Assembly (NCBI RefSeq): GCF_003991225.1
Contig: NZ_JTFC01000008.1
Location: forward strand, 62,001 to 126,000
Origin: Candidatus Kurthia intestinigallinarum
GTDB taxonomy: Bacteria; Bacillota; Bacilli; Bacillales_A; Planococcaceae
Length of the DNA stretch: 64,000 nucleotides
Direction: 5' to 3'
Positions 60,768 to 64,000 of the stretch are shown piece by piece; the first letter of the stretch is position 1; every line of letters starts with the position of its first letter. The notes beneath the pieces were generated by a model, which searched no databases, was not told where the DNA came from, and saw only the letters and a program-made list of their open reading frames with translations. The translations under genes were made by a program, and so were the position numbers.

Positions 60768-61425
60768 GAGACAATATAAAAAGAAAAAGACACTTTCAAA
60801 GGGGATAAAACCTTTGGAGGTGTTTTTTGATGGAAAAACAAGTGTATTCATACGAAACAAAAATGAAAGCCACTCAAGATGAAGTTGGCAAATGTGACAG
60901 TGAATGAAATGGTGAGGTATGTGGGATTAAAAATAACACACAAATTTATTAATGGATGAAATGGTGTAAAGACGGAGATGTGCATCGGTTACAACAACCT
61001 CTTGGAAAACAATACAGCTATTGGAAAGGCATATCTAAAATGACTTTGCCTGATTATTAGCACTCAATCAAAAAAGGCGTTATCATGAGCATGCCCTTCA
61101 AGCATATATCAACTATGATAATCATACGCGAATTTTGGCAAAGTTAAACCCCAGTTGCATACCGGAAAAAGAGGGTTTAACAAGAATTTGACGGCGACTC
61201 CTAGGGGAGCCCTAGCCCTTAGCATGAGTGGAAGACCCCGCAGTGAGCTTGCGAGCGAGGAGGCTTTCACCATGCCCCAGGAAAGCGTCCGTCAAATTCA
61301 GTTGAAAGATATTGTTTTTTCTTTGTCTCACTTTCGTGGGTCAGTTCAAACATTTGTAGGTATTTTTTGATGGAAAAAAAGTGTATTCATACGAAACAAA
61401 ACGGAAAGCCATTAGAGGTGAAGGA
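60768..61425 (+). mobile_element. Decayed IS3-type copies, nested
   Basis: From GAGACAATATAAAAAGAAAAAG (60768) the sequence follows the IS3 remnant at 31634 with many deletions and stops; recognisable are the OrfA start (60830), ATGAGCATGCCC and the right end GTGGGTCAGTTC near 61348. A further left-end piece, TTTTTTGATGGAAAAAAAGT with TATTCATACGAAAC, follows at 61366-61403. At least two insertions or a duplication are needed to explain this. Confidence 0.75.
61186..61306. repeat. G+C-rich imperfect palindrome, copy B
   Basis: Same segment as 32194-32306 (GACGGCGACTCC ... GGAAAGCGTCCGTC) with CCGCAGTGAGCTTGCGAGCG conserved. While the transposase around it is heavily decayed, this part is nearly unchanged. 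Confidence 0.8.
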
Positions 61426-61603
61426 ATAGAAAGCCGGTGAAATACATCATAAAATGGAGCTAGATGTTTGTTCTAGTATCTTTTTAAGTGTTTATAACTA
61501 TAATTTAATAACCAAAAAAGGATAATATTTCTATATAAAAAAGTAATTTTAATGCGTAAAATTGTATATGTATTAATTTTTTTATAAAGGAGTCCTATTT
61601 TTT

Positions 61604-62302
61604 ATGAACGCAGCAAAAGTTTTAAGCATGATTTCGATTGTCTGGAATGCGCTTGTTTTAATTACGGTGGCAAGCTCTGGGGTATTTCTAACAGCAATAC
61701 TACTTGCAGATCAACCATCACGTGAGACAGGCTACATCGTTTTCGTATGGGCAATCTTTTTTGCAATTATTCTTTATTTACTCGCTATTCTTGTGTTATC
61801 TATTTTTGCACACAAAAGCATCAATACCGCAACAGAGGGTGGCTGGGCGATTTATTTAATCGTATCTGGTATTTTTACAAACTGGTTTGCGGTAGTTGCC
61901 GGTATTTTATTAGCAGCAAATCCTTCTCAACAAATCACAGCGCAGGGTCATTATAAAATGGCGCGTGGCTTTATTACCGCTTCTATTGTTTGGAATGCAC
62001 TGATTGTTTTGGCGATTATCGTGCTAAACATCGTGATTTCATTTATTGAAGGTCAATCATTTGGGGATGCAATCATTAGCGTCGTACTAGCTGGCTTCCC
62101 AATTATTGCCGGTATTATTTTTATTATGTTAAACATCTTTGCGCGTAAAGCCATTGGAAAGCCTACGCAAAAAGGTTGGGGTATCGCAATGATTGTTATT
62201 GGCGTATTTACAAATATTTTTGGACTTATCGCTGGTATTTTACTTGTGACAGCAAAAGAACAAGCTAGTGAAAAAAATGTGGCAGAGCCTGTGTTAAATT
62301 AA
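61604..62302 (+). CDS. Membrane protein made of two similar halves
   Basis: 232 residues, about six to eight transmembrane segments, with an internal duplication: ISIVWNALVLITVASSG/ASIVWNALIVLAIIVLN and GWAIYLIVSGIFTNWFAVVA/GWGIAMIVIGVFTNIFGLIA, each ending GILL. Looks like a DUF4064-type or DUF308-type duplicated module; no function is known. RBS AAGGAG. Ends before repeat copy 5. Confidence 0.8.
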   Translation: MNAAKVLSMISIVWNALVLITVASSGVFLTAILLADQPSRETGYIVFVWAIFFAIILYLLAILVLSIFAHKSINTATEGGWAIYLIVSGIFTNWFAVVAGILLAANPSQQITAQGHYKMARGFITASIVWNALIVLAIIVLNIVISFIEGQSFGDAIISVVLAGFPIIAGIIFIMLNIFARKAIGKPTQKGWGIAMIVIGVFTNIFGLIAGILLVTAKEQASEKNVAEPVLN

Positions 62303-62314
62303 TTGCGTCATTAA

Positions 62315-62394
62315 AAGAGGTTGGGACAAAACACGTCATGTTCCTTTTTTAGCGTTTTTCTTATGTTCATAGGAGCTGTCTTACATGTATAAAG
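62315..62394. repeat. Dispersed hairpin repeat, copy 5 (hairpin deleted)
   Basis: Opposite orientation: AGAGGTTGGGACAAAACACG then TCATGTTCCTTTTTTAGCG joined directly to TTTTTCTTATGTTCATAGG and AGCTGTCTTACATGTAT. The central CCGGAA hairpin, about 45 bp, is missing at the AGCG/TTTTT junction. Between convergent genes. Confidence 0.85.
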
Positions 62395-62407
62395 CCGCAT
62401 TTTTTCA

Positions 62408-63820
62408 TTATGCAACGGGCTGTGGCGGCTTGACATCATCTGGAATAGCGGGTTTATACGTAATACCGGCACGATTTCGGTCAAATTCCTCACGTGCTTT
62501 TTGAATAATATCAGGATTTGTGAAGCTATCAAGTGCGGCACCTGCCATAATTTGTGCGGCTAAATGCATACCCTTCATGCCGATGCTAGAGCCGAACGAT
62601 GCGGTAGCCTGCCACGTATGTAGCTGAACAGCAGACGGCGCACAAGTGGTCATGATTTGGCCCATTGGTGTAATCCAAGACACATCGCCAATATCAGATG
62701 AGCCCGGCATTGGAATGCGGAACATCTGGGGAATATGCTGGAAGCCTTGTGCTAAATCGGTCGTTTCTTGAAAGCCCATCTGCGCCATCGATGCTTTAGA
62801 GCCTGCTACAACCGATGGATCAATATTTTGTTGTAATGTTCTAGCAAAGGCTTGTTCCTCCGCTGTATACGAAATGTCTGGTAAGAGCTGTGCATTGTCA
62901 TACATGACTTCATTTAATGTTAGATTTGGCAGCGTATCATAGCACCCCGCTTTAATTTCTGCGGTCACTGTCGTTTCCGTCATCATTGCTGCACCCTCTG
63001 CCACTAAATGCAGGCGGCGTAATAAATCATCTACTTCCGCGCGATTTTTCCCACGTAGAAAGTACAGTACGCTGGCGTTATCTGGGACAACATTTGGTGC
63101 TAAGCCACCATTTGTAATTTGATAATGAATGCGCGAACCATCTGGCACATGCTCACGCAAATAGTTGGCGCCAACATTTGTTAGCTCTACGGCATCAAGC
63201 GCGCTACGACCTAAATGAGGGGCGGCTGCTGCGTGCGCTGTTCGTCCATGGAAGAAAAACTCTACACTTGATAGTGCCTGCATCGATAAATTCGTTGTCA
63301 TATTAAATGTACCAGGATGCCATGTGTAAACAAGGTCTAAATCGTCAAAGACACCGGCACGTGCCATAAAGGTTTTCCCTGATAAGAGCTCCTCAGCTGA
63401 GCAGCCATAGTAACGGAGTGTCCCCTCGATATGATGCTCCTCCATATACTTTTTAAGTGCAATCACCGCTTCAAGCCCCGCAGTGCCAAGTAAGTTATGA
63501 CCACAGCCATGGCCAGGCGCATCCTTTTCAAGCGGCTCGAGCGTAGGAGATACCGCTTGTGATAAGCCAGGCAGTGCATCAAACTCGCCTAAAATTCCGA
63601 TGATTGGTGAGCCACTACTGCATTCAGCAACAAAGGCCGTTTCGACCTCACCAATATTTGCGCTGACACGAAAACCAGCTTCTTTGAGTGTTTGCTGTTG
63701 TAAAGTAGAGGCATAGCGTTCACTATAGCCAAGCTGTGGATGGTCCCAAATATCTTTTGCAATCGACGCAAATTGGTGTTGTGAAGCAGTCATCGCGTCG
63801 AATAATTGTTGTTTTGACAT
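62408..63820 (-). CDS. M20 family amidohydrolase, AbgB-like
   Basis: 470 residues. Metal-dependent peptidase with GEFDALPGLSQ, GHGCGHNLLGTAGLEAV, the catalytic Glu pair in GCSAEELLSGK, and YTWHPG, plus a dimerisation domain (FFFHGRTAHAAAAPHLGRS). The pattern is that of the p-aminobenzoyl-glutamate hydrolase subunit AbgB, which usually works with AbgA/AbgT; no partner is in view. RBS AGAGGGA. Confidence 0.85.
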   Translation of the reverse strand: MSKQQLFDAMTASQHQFASIAKDIWDHPQLGYSERYASTLQQQTLKEAGFRVSANIGEVETAFVAECSSGSPIIGILGEFDALPGLSQAVSPTLEPLEKDAPGHGCGHNLLGTAGLEAVIALKKYMEEHHIEGTLRYYGCSAEELLSGKTFMARAGVFDDLDLVYTWHPGTFNMTTNLSMQALSSVEFFFHGRTAHAAAAPHLGRSALDAVELTNVGANYLREHVPDGSRIHYQITNGGLAPNVVPDNASVLYFLRGKNRAEVDDLLRRLHLVAEGAAMMTETTVTAEIKAGCYDTLPNLTLNEVMYDNAQLLPDISYTAEEQAFARTLQQNIDPSVVAGSKASMAQMGFQETTDLAQGFQHIPQMFRIPMPGSSDIGDVSWITPMGQIMTTCAPSAVQLHTWQATASFGSSIGMKGMHLAAQIMAGAALDSFTNPDIIQKAREEFDRNRAGITYKPAIPDDVKPPQPVA

Positions 63821-63903
63821 GGAAATCCCTCTTTTCCTAAAGTTGTGGTTCGTTTACAGGTAATAGTTTTTTTTCTTTCCTGGCAATGTAAAGGCAATAT
63901 GAC

Positions 63904-64000
63904 AGACACCTCCTTTTTTCGAATAGTATAACGAGAACAGATGTTCTTTTTAACAAATTAGTACTGGCAGAATCATTGGGTTCGCATTCATCCCCTCCCT
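63904..64000 (-). mobile_element. Solitary left end of the tnpB element
   Basis: The last 97 bases, read in reverse, match the left leader of the tnpB element at about 49011-49108 with few mismatches (GATGAATGCGAACCCAAT, CTGCCAGTACTAATTTGTT, AAGGAGGTGTCT). The match stops at the tnpB start codon: after GTCAT the sequence is unrelated, so no tnpB follows. The element's outer end lies beyond the window. Confidence 0.85.

Noticed and set aside
1-64000. CRISPR arrays, tRNA or rRNA genes
   Set aside because: No regularly spaced direct repeats and no cloverleaf-like sequences were seen on either strand; the dispersed repeats are too far apart and not arrayed.

Overview
The window is about 40% G+C and looks like chromosome of a Gram-positive Bacillales bacterium, most likely Planococcaceae (Lysinibacillus/Solibacillus/Kurthia type). 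Pointers are the strong GGAGG ribosome sites, amaP/Asp23 envelope-stress cluster, sigma-B-like factor with matching promoters, preQ1-I riboswitch with queF-queC, sigma-54/AcoR acetoin operon, csbB-gtrA-yfhO lipoteichoic-acid type module, and many small secreted proteins. No tRNA, rRNA or CRISPR array was seen. The genus call is inference from gene content only.

Layout. 1-3021: an apparently shifted gene tail, an S66 LD-carboxypeptidase, a secreted protein, a pentapeptide-repeat protein and a Nudix gene broken by two frameshifts. 3022-13780: a horizontally acquired defence island: truncated rolling-circle Rep, complete type I restriction-modification hsdM-hsdS-hsdR, an AT-rich DUF262/GmrSD-like protein, an internally deleted IS4-type element and a decayed reverse-strand gene. 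13983-16473: GlsB-amaP-DUF2273-asp23 envelope stress genes and two small genes. 16694-21577: a PTS phosphorelay (IIB-like, MtlR-type regulator, IIA, HPr, EI) with no membrane permease, and a probable cre site. 21630-23651: sigma-B-type promoters driving a YtxH-like protein and a DUF6173/TerD pair. 23690-28864: SprT-like protease, Sel1 protein, a serine-hydrolase paralogue that has lost its catalytic motifs, a divergent MhqD/MhqO-like detoxification pair, a lipoprotein and a Crp/Fnr regulator. 28908-31611: a palindromic operator and an SsuABC/TauABC-type transporter. 31634-35420: IS3 remnant, intact serine hydrolase, and a preQ1-riboswitch queF-queC-transporter operon. 36105-43413: acoR and the sigma-54-dependent acoL-A-B-C-butA acetoin/butanediol operon. 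43509-47568: double-MerR regulator, a HelD helicase with a large in-frame deletion, two secreted proteins, a SigB-like sigma factor. 47926-51353: trhO, a TnpB-only IS605/IS1341-type element with a probable omegaRNA, a GNAT enzyme and a truncated thioesterase. 51526-64000: metallophosphoesterase, YsnF-like stress protein, a large helicase with an HNH-like tail, glycosyltransferase/GtrA/YfhO, IS3 debris, a duplicated membrane protein, an M20 amidohydrolase, and a solitary left end of the TnpB element running off the window.

The most unusual signal is non-coding: five copies of a roughly 80-135 bp element (24773, 27590, 46002, 51348, 62315) with GAGGCTGGGACA-like inverted ends; four copies also carry a central CCGGAA/TTCCGG hairpin. 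Four of the five sit exactly between convergent genes, two touch or form gene ends, one truncates a thioesterase gene, and one has lost the hairpin. They behave like mobile bidirectional terminators. A sigma-B-like factor and matching promoters in the same window tie several stress loci together.
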